A DNA stretch of 64,000 bases from DSVQ01 sp964484765 (GCA_964484765.1 CAZAGI010000044.1:1-64000); one strand, 5' to 3'. Shown: positions 26,793 to 36,080, counted from the stretch's first letter. Notes: generated from the letters alone by a model not told the origin. Numbers and translations: made by a program.

Positions 26793-29425
26793 CGGAGCGC
26801 GTCAACGGGACTATCGATGTCGAGACGGTCAAGGCGGCTGCGCGCGGGCGCTGGCCGGAGATCCTTACCACCGTCGGTGGGTTCGACCCTGCCATTCTGG
26901 ACGGCCAGCATCACCCATGCCCCAAGTGTGGCGGGAATGATCGTTTTCGAATGATCAGTGAAGACGATGGCGCGGTCTTCTGCAACCAATGTTTCAGCGA
27001 AAAGAACGGCGACGGCATCGCGGCGATTCAGTGGAATCTCGGGATTCCGTTTCCAGATGCTAAAGCGAAGTTGATGGATCACCTGCACATCGAAAGCAAT
27101 CCCGCCACGGATGGTGATTCACCGAAACCCGCGAAGACCACCACGAAGTCGGATGCCGTTGACGCCACCAGCCTGTTCGATCAACTCGGCGAGATCATCG
27201 AGGATTTGCATCCCACACTGATCGACCTGTTCTGCGAAGCCAAACCGCCGATTACTCCGGCATCCATCAACGCGGCGGGCGGCAAGGTGAAACGCTGGCC
27301 AAAGAAGTCTCCTGGCGACAATCGGGTGCTCGCGTTCTATGCGGTCGATGACTTCGGCAACATCCGCGGCATTCTGTTGCGGCGCATTACTGGTGAAGAC
27401 TTCGCAGCCTACGGCAAAACCGCAGCCAGCAAGACGCGGATGGTCAAAGGCTCGCGGGACGGCTGGGTGATCCCTGGCGGACTCGATCGGCTCAAGCAGG
27501 CTGAAGTCGTTTGGAAGGTGGAAGGTGTTCCCGATGCGCTCGCGTTGTTTCCTCTTCTGCCGGACGGTCAAGCCGTAATTACCAACATCGCCGGCGCGAA
27601 GTCCGTTCCTCCATTCATGGGAGTGTTCCGCGACAAGTTCCTAGTGATCATTGGCGATGATGACAAGCCGGGGCAGGAAGGGGCCACAATTTATGCTCGC
27701 AAGATCACCGGCATCGCGTCCGACGTTAAGGTGGTCAAGTTGCCGTATGACGTCACCGAGGACCACGGCAAAGACCTCCGCGACTTCCTGAACGATGGCG
27801 GGACGTTCGCGGATCTGCAGAAGCTCGTGGCCGAGGCAACGGCATGGAAGGATGACGGCAAGAGCAAAGATGGTCGCACCGAGATCATTCTCCGGACGGC
27901 CGAACATGAAGTGATCGACGAGATTGTTGTCGGACTCAAAGCGGACCCGGAACTGTATCAGCGGGGCGGGGCACTGGTGCAGATCGTTCGGGAACCCGAT
28001 AACCGCGATGGAATCGAACGCCCTCCGTCGATGCCGCGGATTGTGACGATTCCCCAGGCAACCCTGCGCGGCCGGACCACTCGGTTCTGCCATATCGTCA
28101 GGATGGATAGTGAAGGTGAATTGTCCCCCGCACATCCGCCGGAGTGGGCAATCAAAGGCGTTTACAGTCTTCAGCAGTGGCCGGGCATTCGCTCCCTGAC
28201 TGGAATTGCGTCGACACCAATCCTGCGGCCCGATGGTTCGATTCTCACGACCACCGGGTTCGACCCGATGACCGGGCTGTATCTCGATTGTGGTTCGCTC
28301 GTCGTCACCGTGCCGGAAAACCCAACGCGAGACCAAGCGCAGGACGCGGCGATGCTCCTGCAGGATGTGTTCGCCGATTTCCCGTTCGAGCAGGTTTATC
28401 ACATTTCCGCGGCGATCGCTCTGGTTTTAACCCCGTTCGCGCGGCAGGCGTTCCGCGGCCCGGTTCCATTGTTCCTCATCGACGCCAATGTGCGCGGCTC
28501 CGGCAAGTCTCTCTTCGCCGATGCGATCGGTCTGATTGTTCTGGGCGACGATCTCCCCCGAATGAGTAACCCCGGAGATGACGACGAAGCCCGGAAACGA
28601 ATCACCTCACTGGCGATTCGGGGGGATTCCTTGTGCTTGATCGACAACATCACAACTGAGTTCGGCGGGGCATCGATCGACGCGGCACTGACGTCGACCC
28701 GCTGGCAGGACCGGATCCTTGGCCGGTCAGAAGTAGTTGACATGCCACTCGCGATTACCTGGCTGGCGACGGGAAACAACGTCGTTCTCATGGGCGACAC
28801 CTCGCGGCGAATCTGTCACATCCGACTGAACTGCAAAGAAGAACGACCCGAGGAACGCGACGGCTTCCGACACGCGAATCTGCGGGCCCATGTGCATCAG
28901 CATCGCGCCGAACTCGTTTCCGCCTGCCTGACCATTCTGCGGGCGTTCCATGTGGCTGGTCGACCACAGGCGAAGCTCTCCGGCTGGGGATCGTATGAGG
29001 GATGGAGCGAATTGGTACGGCAGGCTGTCGTGTGGCTGGGTTTTCCTGACCCAGCAGCCGGACGGATTGAACTCATGAACCGGGCCGACACGCAACTGCA
29101 GGCACTCCGGCAACTCATCGAATGTTGGCACGAAGTCGACCCGCACGGCGAAGGCATCACAACCAGCGGATTAATGGACCTGCTTTCCCGCTGTCGGGAT
29201 GGATACCACGGTGTGCGCGAGGCCCTGCTCGAAATGTGTGGTGGGTCGCCGGACAAACTCCCGGGCGTCAAAGCCGTGGGCAACAAACTCCGGCACATCC
29301 GCGGGCGAATCGTTGGGGGCAAGGCGATGGACTCACGAGAGAACCGAAAGCATCAACAGGTGTGGAGAGTGATCGATGCGCTCTCTGCGTCCTCTGCGAG
29401 TTCTGTTCCCGGCTACCCCGTGTGA
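26789..29425 (+). CDS. Phage-type primase-helicase
   Basis: 878 residues. The N-terminal zinc ribbon has Cys44, Cys47, Cys65 and Cys68 ('HPCPKCGGNDRFR', 'VFCNQCFSEKNG'), as in DnaG/gp4-type primases. A TOPRIM-like part follows at about residues 235-310 ('VWKVEGVPDALALFPL', 'FLVIIGDDDKPGQEGA'). The C-terminal half carries a P-loop near residue 570 ('DANVRGSGKSLFADAIG') and an acidic strand near 617 ('DSLCLIDNI'), which suggests a D5-like or related helicase/ATPase. It probably initiates and unwinds for element replication. The GTG start overlaps the nuclease stop, so the two are coupled. Confidence 0.85.
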   Translation: MTERVNGTIDVETVKAAARGRWPEILTTVGGFDPAILDGQHHPCPKCGGNDRFRMISEDDGAVFCNQCFSEKNGDGIAAIQWNLGIPFPDAKAKLMDHLHIESNPATDGDSPKPAKTTTKSDAVDATSLFDQLGEIIEDLHPTLIDLFCEAKPPITPASINAAGGKVKRWPKKSPGDNRVLAFYAVDDFGNIRGILLRRITGEDFAAYGKTAASKTRMVKGSRDGWVIPGGLDRLKQAEVVWKVEGVPDALALFPLLPDGQAVITNIAGAKSVPPFMGVFRDKFLVIIGDDDKPGQEGATIYARKITGIASDVKVVKLPYDVTEDHGKDLRDFLNDGGTFADLQKLVAEATAWKDDGKSKDGRTEIILRTAEHEVIDEIVVGLKADPELYQRGGALVQIVREPDNRDGIERPPSMPRIVTIPQATLRGRTTRFCHIVRMDSEGELSPAHPPEWAIKGVYSLQQWPGIRSLTGIASTPILRPDGSILTTTGFDPMTGLYLDCGSLVVTVPENPTRDQAQDAAMLLQDVFADFPFEQVYHISAAIALVLTPFARQAFRGPVPLFLIDANVRGSGKSLFADAIGLIVLGDDLPRMSNPGDDDEARKRITSLAIRGDSLCLIDNITTEFGGASIDAALTSTRWQDRILGRSEVVDMPLAITWLATGNNVVLMGDTSRRICHIRLNCKEERPEERDGFRHANLRAHVHQHRAELVSACLTILRAFHVAGRPQAKLSGWGSYEGWSELVRQAVVWLGFPDPAAGRIELMNRADTQLQALRQLIECWHEVDPHGEGITTSGLMDLLSRCRDGYHGVREALLEMCGGSPDKLPGVKAVGNKLRHIRGRIVGGKAMDSRENRKHQQVWRVIDALSASSASSVPGYPV

Positions 29426-29550
29426 AAAGGTGAAATGTGATTAATACATGTGTGTGTATAGCAAGGGGTGGGAAATGACCACGCAGACCTAGCAGACCTC
29501 GCAGTGAAGGTGTGAAAGATCAGCAACGGCAACCCAGTGAAATTTTCTTC

Positions 29551-30234
29551 ATGACCTCAATCGATCAAACAGCGACCGAAAACGACGGCATCGGATGTCC
29601 AATCCGTAGGTCGTCAGCAGAAGGTGTGGATTCTGAAATGGTTACATCAACCGTGGCTGGCGTTCCTACTGAGTTCCTACCAGAAGCAGTAAAACCGGAT
29701 GATTCCATCGCTAATGAATCGAACGCGCAAAGCCCTTCATTAACCGAGACTTCCACGTCCTCAAAGCGTGGCCGCGGCGCTCCGGCTGGGAACGCGAACG
29801 CGAGGCGGCACGGGCTGCGGTGTGGCGTGCTGGGCAAGGGCAACAAGGACGTGGAGAACGTCTCCAGCAAGTTGCGCCTGGCTCTGGAAAACGCGGTTAT
29901 CCTTCGTCACAACGAAGTCAGCATCCTGCACGCTGCATATATCCAAAGCTGCACGCGGCACGAAATGCGGGCGATGCTGTTGCAGAAGTGGCTGCGAACC
30001 GAGGGGCCGAACATCCCGGTTCTCGACCGTGCCGCGCTCCTGAAGCAACTCAGTGACGCCAGCGACAGTCGGGATCGGTGCCTCGAAAAACTGGGCTTGG
30101 GGCGTGGCGACGGCAAACCGCTGTGGGCTGCAGCCTTCACTGTGCCGTCTGAGGCATTGCCAGCGAACCCGACCGGAACATCGACCGCGGGTGAGAACGC
30201 CCCGCAGGACGCAAATACGGAGGCCGCAGCGTGA
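29551..30234 (+). CDS. Putative small terminase-like protein
   Basis: 227 residues from an ATG at 29551; a GTG at 29512 is an alternative. The motif 'KRGRGAPAGNANARRHGLR' (GAPxGNxNAxxHG) is typical of proteins encoded just upstream of large terminases. The first 80 residues are low complexity. The C-terminal helices ('NEVSILHAAYIQSCTRHEMR', 'VLDRAALLKQLSDASDSRDR') could form the oligomer. It overlaps the large subunit by 4 bases. A DNA-recognition role is inferred from context. Confidence 0.6.
   Translation: MTSIDQTATENDGIGCPIRRSSAEGVDSEMVTSTVAGVPTEFLPEAVKPDDSIANESNAQSPSLTETSTSSKRGRGAPAGNANARRHGLRCGVLGKGNKDVENVSSKLRLALENAVILRHNEVSILHAAYIQSCTRHEMRAMLLQKWLRTEGPNIPVLDRAALLKQLSDASDSRDRCLEKLGLGRGDGKPLWAAAFTVPSEALPANPTGTSTAGENAPQDANTEAAA
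29661..29680 (-). promoter_or_regulatory. Third copy of the arm-site motif, inside a gene
   Basis: Read on the minus strand this is GTAGGAACTCAGTAGGAACG, 18 of 20 identical to the left arm site and 17 of 20 to the right one, with the same 11-bp period. It lies within the small-terminase-like gene, so it might be a packaging or regulatory site rather than an integration site. Confidence 0.4.
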
Positions 30235-31739
30235 CAGAAACGAACCTAGATTCACTTTCGCCAGTGTTCAGCGACCCCGCTGTATTTCGGGCGAGCCTGA
30301 TCATTGACCGCGACGGGGAACCGTGTCGGTATAGCGAGTGTAGCGAACCTTGGCAGGATGCCGACTTCCGCGCCTGTGACGCTGGCTGGAAAACGGCCGT
30401 CGGTCTGCGGGTGCCGGGTGCTCGAAACCGGGCTTACCTTGAACGGGCGCGTGGCCACAGCAAGACGACCGATATCGCCATTACCGCAACATGGATGCTG
30501 ATCGCCGCCCGGCGGGTTCTCCGTGCGTACTGCGCGGCGGTTGACTCTGACCAAGCTAAGTTGCTGGTGGACGCCATCGCGAAATTGGTGCGACTGAATC
30601 CCTGGCTGACTAAGTTCATCGAGATTCAGCGGGAAGTCATCCGCGTCATTGCCGACGGCCATCCTGGCAACGGGTCGGAACTGCGGGTGATGTCTGCCGA
30701 CGCTGGTTCCAGTTATGGATTGTTGCCGGACGCCATCATCATCGACGAAATGACCCACATGGCGAAGCCGGACCTGTTCTACTCGTTGTTGTCATCAGCC
30801 GCGAAACGGTCGACCTGCATGTTTATGGTGATCTCGAACAGCGGTTGGCTCATCGAGAACGATTGGCGATGGAACGCACGGGAGGCCGCGCGACAATCAA
30901 CAGGCTGGGTGTTCTCCTCACTCCGCGGTCCGCAGGCGTCGTGGATCAGTGAAACGTCCCTGGCCGAACAGCGGGCGATGCTGACGACGGCAGCCTACAA
31001 ACGGTTGTGGCTCAACGAATGGGTGAGTGGTTCGGAATGTCCCCTGCTCTCTCCGGATGCTGTCGCGCGGGCGGTGGGTTCGTGCCTCTGGCCGGTGGGC
31101 ATGGTGCCGGACGATGAGCGCAACCCGGAACTGTTCGTCGGCATCGATATCGGTCGAACGCGGGACCGCACCGTGATCTTCGTGTTTCAGCGTAAGAAGG
31201 ATCGATCAGTCACCCGCGAGGTCTGCGTTCTGCATCAAATGCCGTTCGCCCAGCAGAAGATTGAAATCAGGAAGCGGATGACGCGGAACGTGGTCAAGGC
31301 GTATGTCGACCGTGGCGCGATCGGCTATCAGTTGGCAGAGGAACTGCAGGCCGAGTTCGGAACGCGGTGTGAGGGGATCCAGTTGACGTCCTCCCGGCAG
31401 GGGCAACTGGCGATGCTGGTGCGGAGTCAGTTCGACCGCGGGCTGGTGACCATCCCCGATGACGCCGACCTGAAAGCGGACCTGCAGCTTGTGGAACAGG
31501 TCGAGACCGTCAATGGGGTTCCCAGCATCAAGACGAACCGGGGGAGCACAGGCCATGCGGACCGGTTCTGGGCGATGGCGCTGGGGCTGCATGCGATGCC
31601 GATTCATCGACCGAACAATGGCACATCTGGCCGGCCACGGGCGGCGATGCTGGGACTGAATACGGGCTTCGTGCCGGGCATGGTTCCGGGTGGTGCGCCG
31701 TCCCGGTTCGGTCACCCGTTGCAACTCGGAAACAACTGA
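30231..31739 (+). CDS. Phage terminase large subunit
   Basis: 502 residues. The ATPase half has a Walker A variant 'ERARGHSKTTDIAIT' (about residue 75) and Walker B 'DAIIIDEMTH' (about 167). The nuclease half has an RNase-H-like start 'LFVGIDIGRTRDRTVIF' (about 303) and a late 'GHADRFWAMALGLHAM' that supplies further acidic/His residues. This is the motor that cuts and packages DNA into phage heads. Its presence without a recognisable portal or capsid is striking. It overlaps the small-terminase-like gene. Confidence 0.88.
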   Translation: MTETNLDSLSPVFSDPAVFRASLIIDRDGEPCRYSECSEPWQDADFRACDAGWKTAVGLRVPGARNRAYLERARGHSKTTDIAITATWMLIAARRVLRAYCAAVDSDQAKLLVDAIAKLVRLNPWLTKFIEIQREVIRVIADGHPGNGSELRVMSADAGSSYGLLPDAIIIDEMTHMAKPDLFYSLLSSAAKRSTCMFMVISNSGWLIENDWRWNAREAARQSTGWVFSSLRGPQASWISETSLAEQRAMLTTAAYKRLWLNEWVSGSECPLLSPDAVARAVGSCLWPVGMVPDDERNPELFVGIDIGRTRDRTVIFVFQRKKDRSVTREVCVLHQMPFAQQKIEIRKRMTRNVVKAYVDRGAIGYQLAEELQAEFGTRCEGIQLTSSRQGQLAMLVRSQFDRGLVTIPDDADLKADLQLVEQVETVNGVPSIKTNRGSTGHADRFWAMALGLHAMPIHRPNNGTSGRPRAAMLGLNTGFVPGMVPGGAPSRFGHPLQLGNN

Positions 31740-31756
31740 GGGAGGAGGCCAGCATT

Positions 31757-31987
31757 ATGAAAGCCATCACATTCGATTATTCGCGACCACTGCGAAGCGA
31801 CTTCCGTCTGATCCAGGCGTCACTCCGGCGTGGCGATCCGATTCCGGTGGAGACGCGAAAATCGCTGGTGGTGTTCTGCCAGCGGGCGGCGCTCGATGGT
31901 CGCACAGACCGAATCGTCGCACTCGCGCGGGAGACATTGGACATGTTGCTCGATTCGATCACCAAGACTGTTGGCAAGGTGTCGTGA
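31757..31987 (+). CDS. Small hypothetical protein
   Basis: 76 residues, probably helical ('VETRKSLVVFCQRAALDG', 'IVALARETLDMLLDSI'). It occupies the place where a portal gene would be expected but is far too short. No recognised domain. Confidence 0.55.
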   Translation: MKAITFDYSRPLRSDFRLIQASLRRGDPIPVETRKSLVVFCQRAALDGRTDRIVALARETLDMLLDSITKTVGKVS

Positions 31988-31991
31988 CATT

Positions 31992-32522
31992 ATGAAGATC
32001 TCCCTCACAGTCCCTACGGCCAACATTCGCCAACGATGGCGCAAGGCGCGGGCAGAACTGCGGCGCGACAGGCGAACACCGCTCAACGCGATCGGTGTGC
32101 AGATCGTATCGGATGCGAACCAAGCGTATCGGGTGAAGTCCCGCGGCGGCATGGGCAGTGACGGCATCCACTGGAAGCCACTGGCGCAGTCGACCATCGA
32201 TCGAAAGAACCGACGGGGGAAACAGAACGCGAAGCGCACAAAGACCAAGAGCGGCAAGGCCCGGCCAATCGGTGGTTCTGTTTCGATCGGCATTGATACG
32301 GGACTGCAGATGTCCTCCGTGTCCCCGGCCATCGCAACGGTTGACAGCGCCGCGCTCAAGGTGACCGACAAAGACGTGACTGTGCGGTACACGCGTTCCT
32401 ACAGCAAGTATTTCGATGAGAAACGCCAACTGCTACCGGAGAAGTTGCCGCAACCGTGGCGGCAGAAGTGTCTGGGCATTCTCAATCGCTGGGTACGTTC
32501 CGTGATGGATCGCATCCTTTAA
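31992..32522 (+). CDS. Phage virion morphogenesis (gpG-like) protein
   Basis: 176 residues from an ATG at 31992; the longer upstream frame overlaps the previous gene. 'GSDGIHWKPLAQSTIDRKNR' and the later 'SIGIDTGLQMSSVSPAI' follow the W-x-PL-x-x-T...TGxLxxS pattern of the gpG/tail-completion family. The C-terminus is basic. It points to a tail or head-completion role. Confidence 0.6.
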   Translation: MKISLTVPTANIRQRWRKARAELRRDRRTPLNAIGVQIVSDANQAYRVKSRGGMGSDGIHWKPLAQSTIDRKNRRGKQNAKRTKTKSGKARPIGGSVSIGIDTGLQMSSVSPAIATVDSAALKVTDKDVTVRYTRSYSKYFDEKRQLLPEKLPQPWRQKCLGILNRWVRSVMDRIL

Positions 32523-32539
32523 TTTGAAAGGTCTCTCTC

Positions 32540-34210
32540 GTGGCTGATGAGTTCAAACTTACGATTAACGACGATACCGCGGGCGGTTCGTCCAGTGTGG
32601 AGCGGAATCTCGACAAGATCGAGAACGCGGCCGAAGGGGTTCAGTCGGCGCTGAATGAGGCCGCGCAGTCGGCAGAAAAGTTTGACGAGTCCTTCGACGT
32701 CGACGCGCATATGAAGATCAGTCATCTCGAAGGGGAGATCGCCGATCTCAAGCGCGAACTCCACGCGGCGAGCGAGGAAGCCGATGACCTCGCGGACGAG
32801 TTGACAGATGTTGGTAAGGCGGGAAAGAAAGCGGGCGATCAAGGTGGCGCGGGCTTCAAGGGCATGTCCCTGAACGTCATTGGTTTCAATCAGGCGCTTG
32901 AGATCGGTAAAAAAGGTGTGGAGATCCTGAGTGCGGCCGTCAATGCCTTGGCGGACGATGGTTCCCCGGCCTTTGTGCGGCTCCGCGAGTCCGTAGCTGA
33001 TGTCCGTAGTGAGTTGCTGAAACTCGGCAACGATCCCGGTATTCAGGATTTCGCCGATGCCACCGCAGAGAGCATCGAAAACCGCTTCATTCCCGTGATG
33101 AGGCAAGCCGCTTCCGCGACGGACGAACTGTATCGGATTCTGAAACTCGGCACGTTGCAGGCTGCCGAGTACGCCGGAATGGTGGAGAAGGGAGCCGCAA
33201 AACAGGAATTCTGGCAAGGCAAGACTGTCGCCGCGCAGAAGGAAGAGATTGCCGACAAGCGCGAGAAAATCCTAATCGACGACAAACTCGCGGAGATTGA
33301 AAAGCGAATCGGCGAAGAATCCGAACTGCGGAACATCGCGCAATCCAACAGTATCCGCGGGTTGATCGATCTCATCGAACTGGAAGAGGAATCACTGCGG
33401 GAACAACAGCGGGCGGGGACTCTCAACGCCAAAGACCGCGAAGCCGGATTGAAGCGCATCGAACTTGCGCAACGTCGTCTCCGGGAAGTGCAGAAAGCTG
33501 AAGCCGACGCTGAAATCAAAGAGTATGAGCGGGTTGCGCAGGTCAAGATCGACGAACAGAAGCGATTTGACGAAGCCGTGGCGGCTGGTGAAACGGCGAA
33601 GAATGATCGCGAGGCCGAACGGTTAGAAAAACTCCGCGACGAAGCCAACGCCGCGGCAGACCGGTTGCAAGAACTTCTCGCCCAGGCGAAAGGACCGAAA
33701 GGCGGCAATCTGCTGGATGAAGCCCGTGGCGGGATTTCCGCCGGTGCCACACGCGCGCAGTTGGTGAAGCAGGCGCAGGAGGCGGCGCGGCAGAAGTTCA
33801 TCGATGAAAACCGCGGGCTGGTCGATCTCGAAGGCAAGGCGAGCGGGTGGAATGATGCCGAGCGGCGGGCCAATCAACGCAAGGCTGATCGTGGGATTGC
33901 TCTGGCACAGCGGGAAGCCGGAATCGACGCCTTCCGCGACTTCAACGCCGGTAAGACGTCCGAGGCCGATATTCGCGGCGCTCAAGACAATCTCATCAAG
34001 GCATCCGCCGAGAATGCCGCGGCTCGCGGTCAGATGGACCAATCGGTTTTGCAGGCGCTTACGTCGACCGTTCAGAACCAGCAGAACCAAGCGGCGACCA
34101 CCCAGCAGCTTGTGCAGCAAGTGCAGCAGATTCAGGCGGCACTCAACATGGTCGGTAACACGTCCCGCAACACATTTGCCAACGGGCGAAGGCTGGCGAA
34201 TCTGAGATGA
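32540..34210 (+). CDS. Tape-measure-like coiled-coil protein
   Basis: 556 residues. Long charged coiled coils are visible at about residues 55-95 ('MKISHLEGEIADLKRELHAA') and 230-380 ('REAGLKRIELAQRRLREVQK'). A hydrophobic Ala/Gly patch lies near 110-140 and a Gln-rich tail ('QQLVQQVQQIQAALNMVGN') at the end. This build resembles short phage tail tape-measure proteins, but no membrane-inserting repeats or lysozyme domain occur. The GTG start has no good Shine-Dalgarno. It overlaps the next gene by ATGA. Confidence 0.6.
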   Translation: MADEFKLTINDDTAGGSSSVERNLDKIENAAEGVQSALNEAAQSAEKFDESFDVDAHMKISHLEGEIADLKRELHAASEEADDLADELTDVGKAGKKAGDQGGAGFKGMSLNVIGFNQALEIGKKGVEILSAAVNALADDGSPAFVRLRESVADVRSELLKLGNDPGIQDFADATAESIENRFIPVMRQAASATDELYRILKLGTLQAAEYAGMVEKGAAKQEFWQGKTVAAQKEEIADKREKILIDDKLAEIEKRIGEESELRNIAQSNSIRGLIDLIELEEESLREQQRAGTLNAKDREAGLKRIELAQRRLREVQKAEADAEIKEYERVAQVKIDEQKRFDEAVAAGETAKNDREAERLEKLRDEANAAADRLQELLAQAKGPKGGNLLDEARGGISAGATRAQLVKQAQEAARQKFIDENRGLVDLEGKASGWNDAERRANQRKADRGIALAQREAGIDAFRDFNAGKTSEADIRGAQDNLIKASAENAAARGQMDQSVLQALTSTVQNQQNQAATTQQLVQQVQQIQAALNMVGNTSRNTFANGRRLANLR

Positions 34211-34575
34211 GCACAGAACCCACGAAATCCGATTCGGTGGCGATCCTCGAATCCTATGCGGATACGCACCACTTGGCACAGCTGACCCGGATCGACGGTA
34301 TCAACCAATGCCTCTCGATCCGCACGCAGGTTCAGCGGCTTCACCCAGAGATCATGACGCCGGGGGAATGGATGCTGGTCCGTTGCATGCTGCTGACCAC
34401 GCTACTCAATCAGGAACAGCAGCTGCGAGAACTGGTCCAAGTTGCGGAAGCCCGCTTCGACGATCACATCAGGATGGCACGCGATGCGGGCATTCTCCCG
34501 CAAGAAACACAACCGCAGGCCGATCAATCGTCGCATGGTGCGGCGGGTGGTGACCTGCAAAGCCCGAAGGAATAG
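34207..34575 (+). CDS. Hypothetical protein of the tail-like block
   Basis: 122 residues, mainly helical ('PGEWMLVRCMLLTTLLNQEQ', 'LRELVQVAEARFDDHIRMAR'). Coupled by ATGA to the tape-measure-like gene. Not recognised. Confidence 0.6.
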   Translation: MSTEPTKSDSVAILESYADTHHLAQLTRIDGINQCLSIRTQVQRLHPEIMTPGEWMLVRCMLLTTLLNQEQQLRELVQVAEARFDDHIRMARDAGILPQETQPQADQSSHGAAGGDLQSPKE

Positions 34576-34579
34576 ACCC

Positions 34580-35056
34580 ATGTTACTGCAGCAGATTCGA
34601 GAGATGTTCGGACAACGTAAAGCGGCGATGACGAACGCCTATGACCAGCTTGTCGACGATATCGCGAACGGCAAGCCTCTTCCTGCCGACGCGGTGGATA
34701 TCGCCGTCGCAGCCGGGAAGTCGATGATCGACTTAGAGGCCGATGTGTCGATGCTCTTGTCCAAGTCTCACGCGGATTATCAGTTGATGCGCGCCGACGA
34801 CTTGCAAGTGGAATACGATCGGCTCACCGACGTCTTTAACAAAGCAACCGAGGTTCGCGACGCCGTTGTGAAGCGCCACAAAACAGAACTGGCCGAAGCC
34901 GAAGCCAAGATGAACGAAGCTTTCAGTCGGCGGCGATCCGTTGGCAGTGAAGCGGAGGTCTGTCGCCGGAACGCAACAGCCGTCTTGAACGGAACCGCAC
35001 CCCCAGACACCGTCCAGCATTTTGCCGCGATGGAATCCGAACGTCGATCGAAGTAG
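34580..35056 (+). CDS. Hypothetical coiled-coil protein
   Basis: 158 residues from an ATG at 34580, 4 bp after the previous stop. Long helices dominate ('LQVEYDRLTDVFNKATEVRD', 'KTELAEAEAKMNEAFSRRRS'). It could be a scaffold or chaperone of the virion-like module. A perfect palindrome follows. Confidence 0.6.
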   Translation: MLLQQIREMFGQRKAAMTNAYDQLVDDIANGKPLPADAVDIAVAAGKSMIDLEADVSMLLSKSHADYQLMRADDLQVEYDRLTDVFNKATEVRDAVVKRHKTELAEAEAKMNEAFSRRRSVGSEAEVCRRNATAVLNGTAPPDTVQHFAAMESERRSK

Positions 35057-35072
35057 CGATCGGCTGACCCGC

Positions 35073-35098
35073 AAACAGTGTCAACGTTGACACTGTTT
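35073..35098. repeat. 26-bp perfect palindrome
   Basis: AAACAGTGTCAAC directly followed by its reverse complement GTTGACACTGTTT, in the gap after the 158-residue gene. As RNA it would form a tight hairpin ending in TTT, so a bidirectional terminator is possible. As DNA it is an excellent dimer operator. Confidence 0.7.
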
Positions 35099-35157
35099 CA
35101 CTCACTCCCGCGCTGCATGGTGTGGCGCGGTTCTTCTCTCTGGATGGAGTCTGAATC

Positions 35158-35505
35158 ATGCAAACCAAACCCAGCACCACCGATGTCGCCCAAGAGACGA
35201 TCCCATATCTGAATAAGTTGCTCGAACTTTGTGGCGGCTTCCCGTTACCGCCGGATACGAACGCGGGCAATCTCATCGACATGTTGAAGACGCTGTTTTC
35301 GCAGATCAACGGCAGCGAAGCTAAAACCGAACAGGAGAAGATCACCGAAGCCTTGGGCATCGATTCGGAAACGATGTCTTTGTCAGATCGAGCGCGCGTT
35401 CGAACTCATGCAAACCGCCAAGTCGAACGCCAGCGCATCGCTCGGGATATCGCCCAGCGCCGACGTATCAGTTACTTCGACGCACTCAAGTTCGTGCCGG
35501 AGTGA
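35158..35505 (+). CDS. Hypothetical protein, paralog of the next gene
   Basis: 115 residues. The N-terminal 'IPYLNKLLELCGGFPLPP' and C-terminal 'RIARDIAQRRRISYFDALKF' correspond to 'IPGLVNKLLTHFGKPTIPP' and 'EIAERVARQRGITVEKALEF' of the next gene. The C-terminal motif resembles the short helical tails of phage head protease or scaffold proteins. Function unknown. Confidence 0.6.
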   Translation: MQTKPSTTDVAQETIPYLNKLLELCGGFPLPPDTNAGNLIDMLKTLFSQINGSEAKTEQEKITEALGIDSETMSLSDRARVRTHANRQVERQRIARDIAQRRRISYFDALKFVPE

Positions 35506-35567
35506 TCCGCCCCGCAGCCCCGGCAACGCATCGGCCGCGCCGGGTTCTCTCTCGAAAGGATTCAATC

Positions 35568-36080
35568 ATGCCCACTCGCCCGCAGTACCGTACCTTGGAA
35601 CTCCCGGCCGACCCCCTCATGGATGGCGAACTCGGGATTCCGGGTCTCGTCAACAAGCTGCTCACACACTTCGGGAAGCCGACAATTCCGCCGATGGCGG
35701 ACCTGACCGACTTCCGCGACGCGCTTCAATCGATGGCGGAATTTGTCATCCCCAGCATGCCGCGGCCGTCGCAGAAGGAACTGGACGACCGAGAGCGCCG
35801 ACGTCACCAGCGCGAAGCGCGCCGCGCGGCTCCCGTGGCGATGGCTGATCGGCCGAAATCGGTTCAACAGGCTCGGCAGTCTATCCGAGAACGCCAAGGC
35901 GAGATTGCCGCACGGGTCCAGACTGTCCGCAATCGTGTCACCCAAGCGAAAGCCATGGCCGCAGCCTTCGCTGCGAATCCGCCGCAGTCGCCCGCCGATC
36001 AACGCCTGGAGATCGCCGAGCGCGTGGCGCGGCAACGGGGCATCACGGTCGAGAAGGCGCTCGAATTCGTGCCGCAGTAA
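35568..36080 (+). CDS. Hypothetical protein, larger paralog
   Basis: 170 residues from an ATG at 35568, just after a GC hairpin and GGTTCTCTCTC leader that also precedes the 115-residue paralog. It has the same ends as that protein plus a basic helical insert of about 55 residues ('ELDDRERRRHQREARRAAPV', 'IRERQGEIAARVQTVRNRVT'). It is the last gene of the plus-strand block. A short CCCGG/CCGGG stem follows the stop. Confidence 0.6.
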   Translation: MPTRPQYRTLELPADPLMDGELGIPGLVNKLLTHFGKPTIPPMADLTDFRDALQSMAEFVIPSMPRPSQKELDDRERRRHQREARRAAPVAMADRPKSVQQARQSIRERQGEIAARVQTVRNRVTQAKAMAAAFAANPPQSPADQRLEIAERVARQRGITVEKALEFVPQ

